Below are positions 1 through 8,469 of a DNA stretch of 64,000 bases, in pieces. The notes beneath the pieces were generated by a model. That model was not told the origin of the DNA, searched no databases, and was given only the letters and a program-made list of their open reading frames with translations. Location: positions 2,170,001-2,234,000 of the forward strand of contig NZ_CP084874.1 in the NCBI RefSeq assembly GCF_020526085.1, given 5' to 3'. The position numbers were made by a program, and so were the translations under genes. The stretch comes from Klebsiella africana. Its GTDB lineage: Bacteria; Pseudomonadota; Gammaproteobacteria; Enterobacterales; Enterobacteriaceae. Positions within the stretch are counted from its first letter, which is position 1. Each line of letters starts with the position of its first letter.

Positions 1-30
1 TAAGCATGGTTTTGTCAGAGTATATGGGCT

Positions 31-118
31 GTCTTCCCCACCTGTGTGGGGGTGTGTCTAAAAAAGAAAATTCTCCGGTTCCCTGTTCGGGTCTTCACCA
101 CACGTGTGGGGCCTGTTT
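31..118. CRISPR. two degenerate CRISPR-like repeats with one spacer
   Basis: Two 28-base units at 31-58 and 91-118 begin GTCTTC and carry a CCCCAC/GTGGGG-type dyad. They are separated by exactly 32 bases, the usual type I-E repeat and spacer geometry. From memory, the units resemble the enterobacterial type I-E repeat, with several differences each. Bases 1-30 would be the end of another spacer. No cas gene lies in the window, so this would be the leader-distal end of an array or a relic. The alternative is two unrelated small hairpins. Confidence 0.55.
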
Positions 119-139
119 TCGTTTGATAAGGAAATTAAA

Positions 140-823
140 ATGAAAAGAGCCGAATTAGACGTTGTGGTTTTAGGTGAGGATTTACCGAATGAAGGGCTGG
201 TAAAAGGAACGCTTGGTACGATTGTGATGGTTTTTAATGCGCCAACAACTGGCTATCTGGTCGAGTTTTGCGACGAGAAAGGAAAAACAATCGCAATGCC
301 AGTTTTATTCCCCGCCCAGCTAAAGCGCTATTTCACGATTGGTAACCTGAAGTCGCTGATGGTTGAAGGTAATTATCCCGTAGCCGACCCTGTAGACCCA
401 GACGTCATGGCAGATTTAATGCACAAAGTCGCGCCTGTTGAATGGGAGGACAAGAAAAGAAGGGTCTATGAGGATATTCAACGACTATTGATTAGTCGGC
501 CGGACTACGCTGATATGTTCAATATTATGGATGGGGGTGAGTACAATGGCATGACATTGTACAGCCTGGTGCAGGCAGAGAACGGTAAACCTGCATGGTC
601 GAATATCTTTGTTCGAAACTTTGAGACGCGTATTAACGAAATCTATGTCGATCCGAACCTCAATGGCAAAGTAGTGATTGGTGAAGAGGGCATGTCCGTG
701 ATTGTCTACAGCTTCACAGATGACCGTTTCGAAATCCGCGATAAAGTCTCCTCGGATTATGTCATTGAGTCGCATACCCACTTCAACGGACTGTTGTCCG
801 CCCTCATTGAGCCGGTCAGCTGA
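140..823 (+). CDS. DUF4926-type domain protein, possible immunity protein
   Basis: Encodes 227 residues. The ATG at 140 is preceded by an AAGGAA ribosome site at 128; an upstream in-frame GTG at 104 lies inside the second CRISPR-like repeat and is unlikely to be used. Residues 1-65 form a small beta-rich domain resembling DUF4926, a family often found near polymorphic-toxin immunity genes. The rest shows no motif I recognise. There is no signal peptide or membrane segment, so it is probably cytoplasmic. Its AT-richer codon use differs from the genes to the right, suggesting acquisition. No toxin gene is visible beside it, so an immunity role is only a guess. Confidence 0.7.
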   Translation: MKRAELDVVVLGEDLPNEGLVKGTLGTIVMVFNAPTTGYLVEFCDEKGKTIAMPVLFPAQLKRYFTIGNLKSLMVEGNYPVADPVDPDVMADLMHKVAPVEWEDKKRRVYEDIQRLLISRPDYADMFNIMDGGEYNGMTLYSLVQAENGKPAWSNIFVRNFETRINEIYVDPNLNGKVVIGEEGMSVIVYSFTDDRFEIRDKVSSDYVIESHTHFNGLLSALIEPVS

Positions 824-846
824 ATCCGACACATCCGTACCCTCAG

Positions 847-873
847 AGCTTCCCACGGACGTGGGGATTTTCT
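847..873. repeat. third CRISPR-repeat-like hairpin or terminator
   Basis: A CTTCCCACG-GA-CGTGGGG dyad followed by ATTTTC resembles the two repeats at 31-118 with one base deleted. It lies 23 bases after the stop of the gene at 140-823, so it could equally be that gene's rho-independent terminator, although the T run is interrupted. Confidence 0.4.
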
Positions 874-883
874 TCCGCTCAGC

Positions 884-1255
884 TTACCCCGCCAGATGGC
901 ACACGGCTTCAATATTGTGCCCGTCTGGCGCAATCACAAACGCGGCGTAATAACTGGCGTGGTAGTTTGGTCGTAACCCCGGCGCGCCGTTGTCCTTTCC
1001 TCCGGCGGCCAGCGCCGCCTGCCAGAAGGCATCGACCTGCTCGCGGCTGTCGGCGCGAAAGGCAATGTGCAGCGGCGCCGGTTTTTCCGCACTTTGATAG
1101 AGGCATAGAGAAGCATCCCCGCTGCCGGCCAGCTCTGCGCCGTAGGCTGGTTCACCTTCGCCGACCAGCGTTACGCCAAGCGGGGCCAGGGCCTGTAAAA
1201 AGAACGCTTTGCTGGCGGCATAGTCGCTGACGCCGAATTTCACATGATCGAACAT
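884..1255 (-). CDS. VOC family protein (glyoxalase/bleomycin-resistance fold)
   Basis: Encodes 123 residues, typical of a single-module VOC protein. It starts MFDHVKFGVSDYAASKAFF and ends with the usual APDGHNIEAVCH strand, where His and Glu sit at expected metal-ligand positions. A strong AGGAGAAG ribosome site precedes the ATG. VOC proteins include lyases, dioxygenases and drug-binding proteins; the substrate cannot be told from sequence. It is transcribed away from the gluconate dehydrogenase operon and appears monocistronic. Confidence 0.85.
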   Translation of the reverse strand: MFDHVKFGVSDYAASKAFFLQALAPLGVTLVGEGEPAYGAELAGSGDASLCLYQSAEKPAPLHIAFRADSREQVDAFWQAALAAGGKDNGAPGLRPNYHASYYAAFVIAPDGHNIEAVCHLAG

Positions 1256-1756
1256 ATCTTCTCCTCTCCTGTGGACGGGATATCGCCAGCTGAACGCGTT
1301 AGCTGGAAAACAGATGTAAAATAGTTAACAACGGTTATTAACTTTTTTAACAGCTCAAAATGTTTAATTATTCCTAATACGAGTGTTTACAGACGTTTAA
1401 TCTGCCATGTACCATAAACAAAAAATAACATTTGTGATACAAGTCACTCTTTTTGGGTGCATGGGTAAGCTCAGCGCGGTGTGAACGCCGCCGGTTCACC
1501 GCCTCAAGGTTATGGCAGCACCCTTCTCACGATGACAGTCCGGTGAATTTCTCTCTGATTTCCCGCGTTTCGTTGAGAATCGTCTACTATCCAAACGATA
1601 ACCCTATAAATGATATCGCCTCTGGCGATGTTTTATCCGACTTGCCGGGCCGGGCCAGACGCTAAGCGGTTTAAAAGCGCAATGGTATCGGTTCCAGCAC
1701 GACATTCACTGGTTTTGTCAGCGACAAAAACAGTAATTTTCAATGACAGGAATGTG
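1256..1756. other. 501-bp regulatory intergenic region
   Basis: Divergent region between the VOC gene and the gluconate dehydrogenase operon. It is much more AT-rich than the flanking genes. It contains an inverted repeat AGTTAA-N9-TTAACT around 1323-1343 and a CRP-like site at 1433-1448. No convincing gene is seen. Confidence 0.6.
1433..1448. promoter_or_regulatory. candidate CRP binding site
   Basis: TGTGATACAAGTCACT matches the CRP consensus TGTGA-N6-TCACA at nine of ten fixed positions. It lies 309 bases upstream of the gluconate dehydrogenase start and 178 upstream of the VOC gene start. Catabolite control would suit a sugar-acid oxidation operon. This is inference from the motif alone. 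Confidence 0.45.
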
Positions 1757-2512
1757 ATGATGTCGAGCGAGAAAACCAACAATTCCAGGCGTGAATTCCT
1801 GGTAAAATCGATGGCGCTGATCCCGACGGTAGTGATTGGCGGCGCGGGAGCTGGTGCCATTGGCGTGGCCACCAGCGCCACCGCGCAGGCGGCCCCCGCT
1901 TCAGAGCCAGCCTCCGGGAACACCGCGGCGGCCAGCGACTGGAAGCCGCAGTTCTTCAACGATCGTGAGTGGGTGTTTATCAACGCCGCCGTCGCTCGCT
2001 TAATCCCGGCGGATGAACTCGGTCCCGGCGCCAAAGAGGCCGGCGTGCCGGAGTTTATAGACCGTCAGCTCAATACCCCTTACGCCACCGGCTCCATCTG
2101 GTATATGCAGGGTCCCTTTAATCCCGACGTGCCGAAAGAGATGGGCTATCAGCTGCCGCTGGTGCCCAAACAGATCTATAACCTCGGGATCGCCGACGCC
2201 GAGGGCTGGTGTCAGGACAAATATCATAAAACCTTCGCTGAACTGAGCAGCGAGCAGCAGGACGAGGCGCTCGGCCTGTGGGAATCCGGCAAAGCCGAGT
2301 TCAAACAGCTGCCGGCCTCGCTGTTCTTCACCTATCTGCTGCAAAACACCCGCGAAGGGTTCTTCAGCGACCCGATCCATGGCGGGAACAAAGGCATGGT
2401 CGGCTGGACGCTGATTAATTTTCCCGGCGCGCGCGCCGACTTTATGGACTGGGTTGAACGGGGCGAACGCTACCCCTTCCCGCCGGTATCAATTAATGGG
2501 GAGAGGGCGTAA
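1757..2512 (+). CDS. gluconate 2-dehydrogenase subunit 3 (Tat-exported small subunit)
   Basis: Encodes 251 residues from the ATG at 1757, chosen because an ACAGG site sits six bases upstream and the protein then begins with a Tat signal (SRREFLVK at residues 10-17, hydrophobic stretch to about 40, Ala-rich cleavage region). The body matches the gluconate dehydrogenase subunit 3 family, with the motif [19 protein letters not shown]. The large subunit has no signal peptide, so this subunit probably carries it through the Tat system. The next gene starts two bases after this stop, indicating tight co-expression. Confidence 0.92.
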   Translation: MMSSEKTNNSRREFLVKSMALIPTVVIGGAGAGAIGVATSATAQAAPASEPASGNTAAASDWKPQFFNDREWVFINAAVARLIPADELGPGAKEAGVPEFIDRQLNTPYATGSIWYMQGPFNPDVPKEMGYQLPLVPKQIYNLGIADAEGWCQDKYHKTFAELSSEQQDEALGLWESGKAEFKQLPASLFFTYLLQNTREGFFSDPIHGGNKGMVGWTLINFPGARADFMDWVERGERYPFPPVSINGERA

Positions 2513-2514
2513 TC

Positions 2515-4299
2515 ATGGCCACCGTATTGAAAAAAACCGATGTCGCGATCGTCGGCTTCGGCTGGGTTGGGGCGATCATGGCCAAAGAGCTGACCGAAGC
2601 CGGGCTTAACGTCGTCGCGCTGGAGCGCGGCCCGATGCGCGACACCTGGCCGGACGGCGCCTATCCGCAGGTGATTGATGAGCTGACCTACAACATCCGC
2701 CGCAAGCTGTTCCAGGATCTGTCGAAAAGCACCGTCACCATCCGGCATAACACCAGCCAGCAGGCGGTGCCGTATCGCCAGCTGGCGGCCTTCCTGCCGG
2801 GTACCGGCGTGGGCGGCGCCGGGCTGCACTGGTCCGGCGTTCATTTCCGCGTCGATCCCATTGAGCTGCGGATGCGCAGCCACTATGAAGAACGCTACGG
2901 CAAAAACTTCATTCCTCAGGATATGATCATCCAGGATTTCGGCGTCACCTACGACGAGCTGGAACCGTTCTTTGATAAAGCGGAAAAAGTGTTCGGCACC
3001 TCCGGGACCGCCTGGTCGATCAAAGGCAAGGTCGTCGGCAAAGGCCGCGGGGGCAACGCCTTCGCCCCGGACCGCTCGGACGACTTCCCGCTGCCGGCGC
3101 AGAAAAACACCTGGTCGGCGCAGCTGTTTGAAAAAGCAGCGCTGGAAGTGGGGTATCACCCCTATAACCTGCCATCGGCCAACACTTCCGACTCCTATAC
3201 CAACCCCTACGGCGCGCAGATGGGCCCGTGCAACTTCTGCGGTTTCTGCAGCGGCTACGCCTGCTACATGTACTCCAAAGCCTCGCCGAACGTGAACATC
3301 CTGCCGGCGCTGCGCCAGGAAAAACGCTTTGAGCTGCGGACTAACGCCAACGTGCTGAAGGTGAACCTGACCGACGACAAATCCCGCGCCACCGGCGTGA
3401 CCTACGTCGACGGCCAGGGGCGCGAAATGGAACAGCCGGCGGACCTGGTGATTATTGGCGCCTTCCAGTTCCACAACGTGCACCTGATGCTGCTCTCCGG
3501 GATCGGCAAACCCTACAATCCGGAGACCGGCGAAGGGGTGGTGGGGCGTAACTTCGCCTACCAGAACATGACCACCATCAAGGCCATTTTCGACAAAGAC
3601 ACCTATACCAACCCGTTTATCGGCGCGGGCGGCAACGGCGTCGGCGTCGACGACTTCAACGCCGACAACTTCGACCACGGCGCAGCGGGCTTTGTCGGCG
3701 GTTCGCCGTTCTGGGTCAACCAGGCCGGCACCAAGCCCATCTCCGGTTTCCCGGTGCCGCCGGGCACCCCGGCGTGGGGCAGCAAATGGAAAGCGGCGGT
3801 GGCCGACACCTACACCCATCACCTGTCGATGGATGCCCATGGCGCGCACCAGTCCTATCGGCAGAACTACCTCGATCTTGATCCGAACTACAAAAACGTC
3901 TTTGGCCAGCCGCTGCTGCGCATGACCTTTGACTGGCAGGAAAACGACATCAAGATGGCGCAGTTTATGTTCGATAAGATGGCGCCGATCGCTAAAGCGA
4001 TGAAGCCGAAATATATCCTCGGCAGCCCGAAAAACGCCAACAGCCACTTTGATACCACCACCTACCAGACCACCCATATGAACGGCGGGGCGGTGATGGG
4101 GGAAGATCCGAAAACCAGCGCCGTTAACCGTTATCTGCAAAGCTGGGATGTGCATAACGTCTTCGTCATCGGCGCCTCCGCGTTCCCGCAGGGGCTGGGC
4201 TACAACCCAACCGGCACGGTGGCCGCGCTGGCCTACTGGTCAGCGAAGGCGATCCGCGAGCAGTATCTGAAAAATCCGGGACCCCTGGTGCAGGCATAA
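2515..4299 (+). CDS. gluconate 2-dehydrogenase flavoprotein subunit (GMC oxidoreductase)
   Basis: Encodes 594 residues. An FAD-binding motif GFGWVGAIMAKEL lies near residue 14 and the GMC C-terminal signature (THMNGGAVMGEDP, then GLGYNPTGTVAALAY) near the end, with catalytic-type His and Asn. It should oxidise D-gluconate or a related sugar acid in the periplasm and pass electrons to the triheme cytochrome. A Cys-rich stretch CNFCGFCSGYAC near residue 240 could hold an iron-sulfur centre like those described in related FAD glucose dehydrogenases. Substrate could be 2-ketogluconate or another aldonate. Confidence 0.92.
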   Translation: MATVLKKTDVAIVGFGWVGAIMAKELTEAGLNVVALERGPMRDTWPDGAYPQVIDELTYNIRRKLFQDLSKSTVTIRHNTSQQAVPYRQLAAFLPGTGVGGAGLHWSGVHFRVDPIELRMRSHYEERYGKNFIPQDMIIQDFGVTYDELEPFFDKAEKVFGTSGTAWSIKGKVVGKGRGGNAFAPDRSDDFPLPAQKNTWSAQLFEKAALEVGYHPYNLPSANTSDSYTNPYGAQMGPCNFCGFCSGYACYMYSKASPNVNILPALRQEKRFELRTNANVLKVNLTDDKSRATGVTYVDGQGREMEQPADLVIIGAFQFHNVHLMLLSGIGKPYNPETGEGVVGRNFAYQNMTTIKAIFDKDTYTNPFIGAGGNGVGVDDFNADNFDHGAAGFVGGSPFWVNQAGTKPISGFPVPPGTPAWGSKWKAAVADTYTHHLSMDAHGAHQSYRQNYLDLDPNYKNVFGQPLLRMTFDWQENDIKMAQFMFDKMAPIAKAMKPKYILGSPKNANSHFDTTTYQTTHMNGGAVMGEDPKTSAVNRYLQSWDVHNVFVIGASAFPQGLGYNPTGTVAALAYWSAKAIREQYLKNPGPLVQA

Positions 4300-4309
4300 A
4301 GGAAGGCAG

Positions 4310-5650
4310 ATGATGAAAATGCAATGGTTATCGGCCCTGGTGCTTGGGGCATTGAGCTGTGCGGCTTTTGCCGAAGAGGCGCCTGCGGACAGCAATCTGA
4401 TTAAGCAGGGGGAGTATCTGGCGCGGGCGGGGGACTGTGTCGCCTGCCACACCAACGGCAAAGCGGGGAAACCTTTCGCCGGCGGCCTGCCGATGGAGAC
4501 GCCGATCGGCACCATCTACTCCACCAATATCACGCCGGATAAAAAACACGGCATTGGCGGGTACACCTTCGAAGAGTTCGACGACGCGGTGCGCAAGGGC
4601 GTGCGGAAAGACGGTTCCACGCTCTATCCGGCGATGCCGTATCCCTCGTTCGCGCGGATCAGCGAAGCGGACATGCGCGCCATGTACGCCTACTTTATGC
4701 ACGGTGTGGAGCCAGTGAATGTCGCCAACAAGGACACCGACATCCCGTGGCCGCTGTCGATGCGCTGGCCGCTGGCGTTCTGGCGCGGCATCTTCGCCCC
4801 GACGCCGAGCGACTTTGTCGCCAACCCACAGGTTGATCCGGTGCTGGAGCGCGGTCGCTATCTGGTGGAAGGCCTGGGCCACTGCGGCGCCTGCCATACG
4901 CCGCGTAGTCTGACGATGCAGGAAAAAGCGCTCAGCGAAAGCGAAGGCGATGATTACCTGGCGGGCAGCAATGCGCCGATTGACGGCTGGGTCGCCTCCA
5001 GCCTGCGCGGCGAAAACCGCGACGGTCTGGGAACCTGGAGCGAAGCCGAGCTGGCTGAGTTCCTCAAAACCGGACGTAACGATAAATCGGTGGTCTTCGG
5101 CGGCATGAGCGATGTGGTGGAGCACAGTCTGCAGTATCTTTCTGATGACGACATCACCGCCATCGCCCGCTATCTGAAGTCGCTCCCGCCGCGCGGCGGC
5201 AAACAGACCCCAGCCCCGGTGGAAGACAGCGTGGCGAAAGATCTGTGGAAGGGGAACGACAGCAAAACCGGCGCCGCGCTGTACGTCGATAACTGCGCCG
5301 CCTGCCACCGTACCGACGGCGCGGGCTATAAGCGCGCCTTCCCGTCGCTGAAGGGCAATCCGGTGGTACAGACGGAAGATGCCACTTCGCTTATCCACAT
5401 CGTTCTGACCGGGAGCACCACGCCGGCGGTGAAAGATGCGGTCTCCAACCTGACCATGCCGTCGTTCGGCTGGCGCCTGGACGACCAGCAGGTGGCGGAT
5501 GTGGTCAATTTCATCCGCACCAGCTGGGGCAATAACGCGCCAGCGGTCAGCGCCAGCGATGTGGCGAAGGTGCGTAAGGAAACCGCGGCGCACGATGAGA
5601 AGGCATTAGGCAATGCCGATATCTCGAAGCTGCCGGGGGCCGGACAGTAA
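4310..5650 (+). CDS. triheme cytochrome c subunit of gluconate 2-dehydrogenase
   Basis: Encodes 446 residues with a Sec signal peptide of about 22 residues ending AFAEE. Three CxxCH haem sites are present: CVACH near residue 43, CGACH near 194 and CAACH near 328. It should be membrane-attached on the periplasmic side and pass electrons from the flavoprotein to ubiquinone. A GGAAGG ribosome site lies just before tandem ATGs at 4310 and 4313; either may be used. It is the last gene of the three-gene operon. The haems would need the Ccm system encoded immediately downstream. Confidence 0.92.
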   Translation: MMKMQWLSALVLGALSCAAFAEEAPADSNLIKQGEYLARAGDCVACHTNGKAGKPFAGGLPMETPIGTIYSTNITPDKKHGIGGYTFEEFDDAVRKGVRKDGSTLYPAMPYPSFARISEADMRAMYAYFMHGVEPVNVANKDTDIPWPLSMRWPLAFWRGIFAPTPSDFVANPQVDPVLERGRYLVEGLGHCGACHTPRSLTMQEKALSESEGDDYLAGSNAPIDGWVASSLRGENRDGLGTWSEAELAEFLKTGRNDKSVVFGGMSDVVEHSLQYLSDDDITAIARYLKSLPPRGGKQTPAPVEDSVAKDLWKGNDSKTGAALYVDNCAACHRTDGAGYKRAFPSLKGNPVVQTEDATSLIHIVLTGSTTPAVKDAVSNLTMPSFGWRLDDQQVADVVNFIRTSWGNNAPAVSASDVAKVRKETAAHDEKALGNADISKLPGAGQ

Positions 5651-5656
5651 CCGTCA

Positions 5657-5684
5657 GGGTTGCGTCGCCCGCGCGGCGCAACCC
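5657..5684. repeat. hairpin between cytochrome gene and ccmA
   Basis: Arms GGGTTGCG and CGCAACCC form a GC-rich hairpin seven bases after the cytochrome stop. No T run follows, so it may stabilise the upstream transcript or only partly terminate it rather than insulate the ccm operon. Confidence 0.4.
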
Positions 5685-5733
5685 ATACTTAGCGACGACG
5701 TAAAATACTGTCTGAATCAAGGAGTTTGCCTTC

Positions 5734-6357
5734 ATGCTGCATGCAGAGCGACTGACCTGCATCGTTGACGATCGACCGCTGTTTGCGGCGCTGACGCTGT
5801 CCCTCGCTGCCGGCGAGCTGCTACAGGTCGCCGGTGATAACGGCGCGGGGAAAACCTCGCTGCTGCGGATCCTCTGCGGCCTGGCGCGCCCGGAAAGCGG
5901 GGTGGTGAGCTGGCAGGGCCAGCCGCTGGCGAAGGTCCGGGAGTCATTTCACCGTCAGCTGCTGTGGCTGGGCCATAAACCCGGCGTTAACGCGGCGCTG
6001 ACCGCCGATGAAAACCTGCGTTTCTTCTTTCCGGCCAGCCGGCTTCAGCAGCGGGAAAACGCCCTCGCCGCCGTCGGCCTGGCGGGGTATGAAGATCTCC
6101 CCTTGAGCCAGCTCTCTGCCGGGCAGCAGCGCCGGGTGGCGCTGACCCGCCTGTGGTTAACCGACGCGCCGCTGTGGATCCTCGATGAGCCGTTCACCGC
6201 CCTCGACGCCACGGCGATGGAAACCCTGACCCGCCGCCTGGAGCAGCACGCCCGGCAGGGGGGAAGCGCGATCCTCACCACTCATCAGCCGCTGCGGCCG
6301 CTGGGCTGCCCGTTGCGCACATTGCGCCTCGGTGGCGACGCGGGAGGCGGGCAATGA
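5734..6357 (+). CDS. ccmA: cytochrome c maturation ATP-binding protein CcmA
   Basis: Encodes 207 residues. Walker A GDNGAGKT at about 34-41, ABC signature LSAGQQRRVAL near 128 and Walker B LWILDEPFTALD near 148. CcmA with CcmB forms an ABC complex that drives release of haem-loaded CcmE from the CcmC-D complex at the inner membrane. AAGGAG lies nine bases before the ATG. The stop overlaps the ccmB start by four bases, beginning an almost uninterrupted nine-gene operon. Confidence 0.96.
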   Translation: MLHAERLTCIVDDRPLFAALTLSLAAGELLQVAGDNGAGKTSLLRILCGLARPESGVVSWQGQPLAKVRESFHRQLLWLGHKPGVNAALTADENLRFFFPASRLQQRENALAAVGLAGYEDLPLSQLSAGQQRRVALTRLWLTDAPLWILDEPFTALDATAMETLTRRLEQHARQGGSAILTTHQPLRPLGCPLRTLRLGGDAGGGQ

Positions 6358-7013
6358 TGCGCGCGCTGTTGGTTCGGGAACTGCGCCTGGCGTGGCGCAG
6401 CGGGGCGGAGATCCTCAATCCGCTCTGGTTCTTTCTGATCGTCATCACCCTGTTTCCGTTCGGCGTCGGCGCCGCGCCACAGCTGCTGGCGCAGATTGCG
6501 CCGGGCGTGGTGTGGGTCGCCGCGCTGCTGGCGGCGCTGCTGGTGATGGATCGGTTATTTCGCGATGACTGGCAGGACGGTTCCCTGGAGCAACTGATGC
6601 TCCTGCCGACGCCGCTGGTGGCGGTGGTGCTGGTGAAGGTGGTTGCCCACTGGATGATGAGCGGCCTGCCGCTGCTGATCGTCTCGCCCCTGGCGGCGCT
6701 GCTGCTGGGGATGAGTCTGCACGATGCCGGCGTGCTGGTGCTGACCTTGCTGCTTGGCACGCCGACGCTCAGTTTTCTCGGCGCGGTGGGGGTTGGCCTG
6801 ACGGTCGGCCTGAAGCGCGGCGGCGTCCTGCTGAGCCTGCTGGTGCTGCCGCTGGCGGTGCCGCTGCTGATTTTTGCCACCGCGGCCTGCCAGGCGGCCG
6901 CAGCCGGGCTCCCGGTCAGTGGCTATCTGGCGATGCTGGCGGCGTTCTTAACCGCCAGCGCCACCCTGTGTCCGTTCGCCACCGCCGCTGCGCTGCGGCT
7001 GACCGTGCAATAA
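6354..7013 (+). CDS. ccmB: haem exporter membrane subunit CcmB
   Basis: Encodes 219 residues with about six hydrophobic segments, the usual size and topology of CcmB. The N-terminal stretch LVRELRLAWRSGAEILNPLWFF is characteristic. It is the integral membrane partner of CcmA. Tandem ATGs at 6354 and 6357 overlap the ccmA stop, so translational coupling is likely. A 49-base spacer separates it from ccmC. Confidence 0.95.
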   Translation: MMRALLVRELRLAWRSGAEILNPLWFFLIVITLFPFGVGAAPQLLAQIAPGVVWVAALLAALLVMDRLFRDDWQDGSLEQLMLLPTPLVAVVLVKVVAHWMMSGLPLLIVSPLAALLLGMSLHDAGVLVLTLLLGTPTLSFLGAVGVGLTVGLKRGGVLLSLLVLPLAVPLLIFATAACQAAAAGLPVSGYLAMLAAFLTASATLCPFATAAALRLTVQ

Positions 7014-7062
7014 TTTGCTGCGCCTGCGGGCGCGGCCATCATAACCGTGTGAGTAAGCGTCT

Positions 7063-7800
7063 ATGTGGAAAGCGTTACATCAACTGGCGATCCCCGAGCG
7101 GCTGTACCGCCTGTGCGGATGCTGGATCCCCTGGCTGGCGGCGATGAGCGCGCTGTTGCTGGTCATTGGCCTGGGGTGGGGTTTTGGTTTCGCTCCTGCG
7201 GACTATCAGCAGGGGGAAAGCTACCGGATCATGTACCTTCACGTCCCGGCGGCGATGTGGTCGATGGGGCTGTACCTGGCGATGGCCGTCGCGGCCTTTG
7301 TCGGGGTGGTCTGGCAGATCAAAATGGCCGACCTGGCGATCGCCGCCCTGGCGCCGGTGGGGGCGGTCTGCACCCTGGTGGCGCTGGTCAGCGGCGCGGC
7401 ATGGGGCAAGCCGATGTGGGGGACCTGGTGGATCTGGGATGCCCGCCTGACCTCAGAGCTGGTGCTGCTGTTTCTGTATGCCGGGGTCATCGCCCTGTGG
7501 CACGCCTTTGACGACCGGCGGCTGGCCGGGCGCGCGGCCGGGATCCTCGTTCTGGTCGGGGTGGTCAATCTGCCCATCATTCATTACTCGGTCTACTGGT
7601 GGAACACCCTCCACCAGGGCTCGACCAACCTGCAGCAAACCATCGACCCAAGCATGCGTCTGCCGCTGCGGATCTGCATCTTTGCCTTCCTTACCCTGTC
7701 GGCCACGCTGACCCTGATGCGCTTGCGTAACCTGATCCTGCAGCTGGAGCGCCGTCGACCGTGGGTGGTGGCGCTGGTGAATAAAGGAGCCGCCCGATGA
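7063..7800 (+). CDS. ccmC: haem-handling protein CcmC
   Basis: Encodes 245 residues with six predicted membrane spans and the periplasmic tryptophan-rich motif WGKPMWGTWWIWDARLTSE near residues 114-132, which presents haem to CcmE. Conserved His residues flank it (LHVPAAMWSM; IIHYSVYWWNTLHQG). It aligns closely, from memory, with E. coli CcmC. The stop overlaps the ccmD start by four bases. No strong ribosome site is visible before the ATG. Confidence 0.96.
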   Translation: MWKALHQLAIPERLYRLCGCWIPWLAAMSALLLVIGLGWGFGFAPADYQQGESYRIMYLHVPAAMWSMGLYLAMAVAAFVGVVWQIKMADLAIAALAPVGAVCTLVALVSGAAWGKPMWGTWWIWDARLTSELVLLFLYAGVIALWHAFDDRRLAGRAAGILVLVGVVNLPIIHYSVYWWNTLHQGSTNLQQTIDPSMRLPLRICIFAFLTLSATLTLMRLRNLILQLERRRPWVVALVNKGAAR

Positions 7801-8027
7801 GCCCCGCCTTTTCGTCTTTCGCCGCCTTCCTGAATATGGGCGGCTATGCCATGTACGTCTGGCTGGCGGTGGCCGTGGCCGTCGCCGCTTTTGGCCTGCT
7901 GACGGTGCACACCCTGTGGGCGCGGCGGGCACTATTTCATGAGGTACGACGCCAGCAGGCGCGCGAGCGGCGGATCGCTGCCGCCCGCGAACATGACAAG
8001 GAGGCCGCGGATGCAAGCGCGTCGTAA
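7797..8027 (+). CDS. ccmD: small membrane protein CcmD
   Basis: Encodes 76 residues with one membrane span at about 18-38 preceded by the typical [14 protein letters not shown] motif and followed by a charged, Arg-rich cytoplasmic tail. CcmD stabilises the CcmC-haem-CcmE adduct and helps release holo-CcmE. AAGGAG precedes the ATG. The 3' end overlaps the ccmE start by 17 bases. Confidence 0.93.
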   Translation: MSPAFSSFAAFLNMGGYAMYVWLAVAVAVAAFGLLTVHTLWARRALFHEVRRQQARERRIAAAREHDKEAADASAS

Positions 8028-8469
8028 AACCCGGCTGTATATCGTGCTGGCGGTACTCGCCGGCCTCGGGCTGACCGTCAGCCTGATGCTGTACGCCCTG
8101 AGCAGCAATATCGATCTGTTCTACACCCCGGGGGAAATTATCTACGGCAAAACGGAAACCCGGGCGCTGCCCCATACCGGGCAGCGGCTGCGGGTGGGGG
8201 GCTACGTTCAGCCGGGCTCCCTGCAGCGCGACCCGCAAACTCTCGACGTGCGCTTTAAGCTGTATGACGCCCGCGGGGTGGTGGACGTCAGCTATAAGGG
8301 CATTTTGCCGGACCTGTTTCGTGAAGGGCAGGGCGTGGTGGCCCAGGGCGTGCTGGACGGCGAGCGGCATATTACCGCCCAGCAGGTGCTGGCCAAACAT
8401 GATGAAAATTACACGCCGCCGGAGGTGAAAAACGCCATGACGCCGGAGAAAACGGGGGCGCAGCCATGA
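8011..8469 (+). CDS. ccmE: periplasmic haem chaperone CcmE
   Basis: Encodes 152 residues from the ATG at 8011, chosen because AAGGAGG lies seven bases upstream; the reading frame extends further 5' but without a ribosome site. An N-terminal membrane anchor at about 8-28 is followed by an OB-fold domain. The haem-binding His and nearby Tyr are in the motif [11 protein letters not shown] near residue 129. The C-terminal tail is short and charged. It carries haem from CcmC to CcmF. Confidence 0.96.
   Translation: MQARRKTRLYIVLAVLAGLGLTVSLMLYALSSNIDLFYTPGEIIYGKTETRALPHTGQRLRVGGYVQPGSLQRDPQTLDVRFKLYDARGVVDVSYKGILPDLFREGQGVVAQGVLDGERHITAQQVLAKHDENYTPPEVKNAMTPEKTGAQP

Noticed and set aside
2470..4155. 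Minus-strand open frame of 561 codons opposite the GMC gene
   Set aside because: A shadow of a GC-rich coding gene: His/Val/Arg-rich with no family resemblance, while the plus strand has clear GMC motifs.
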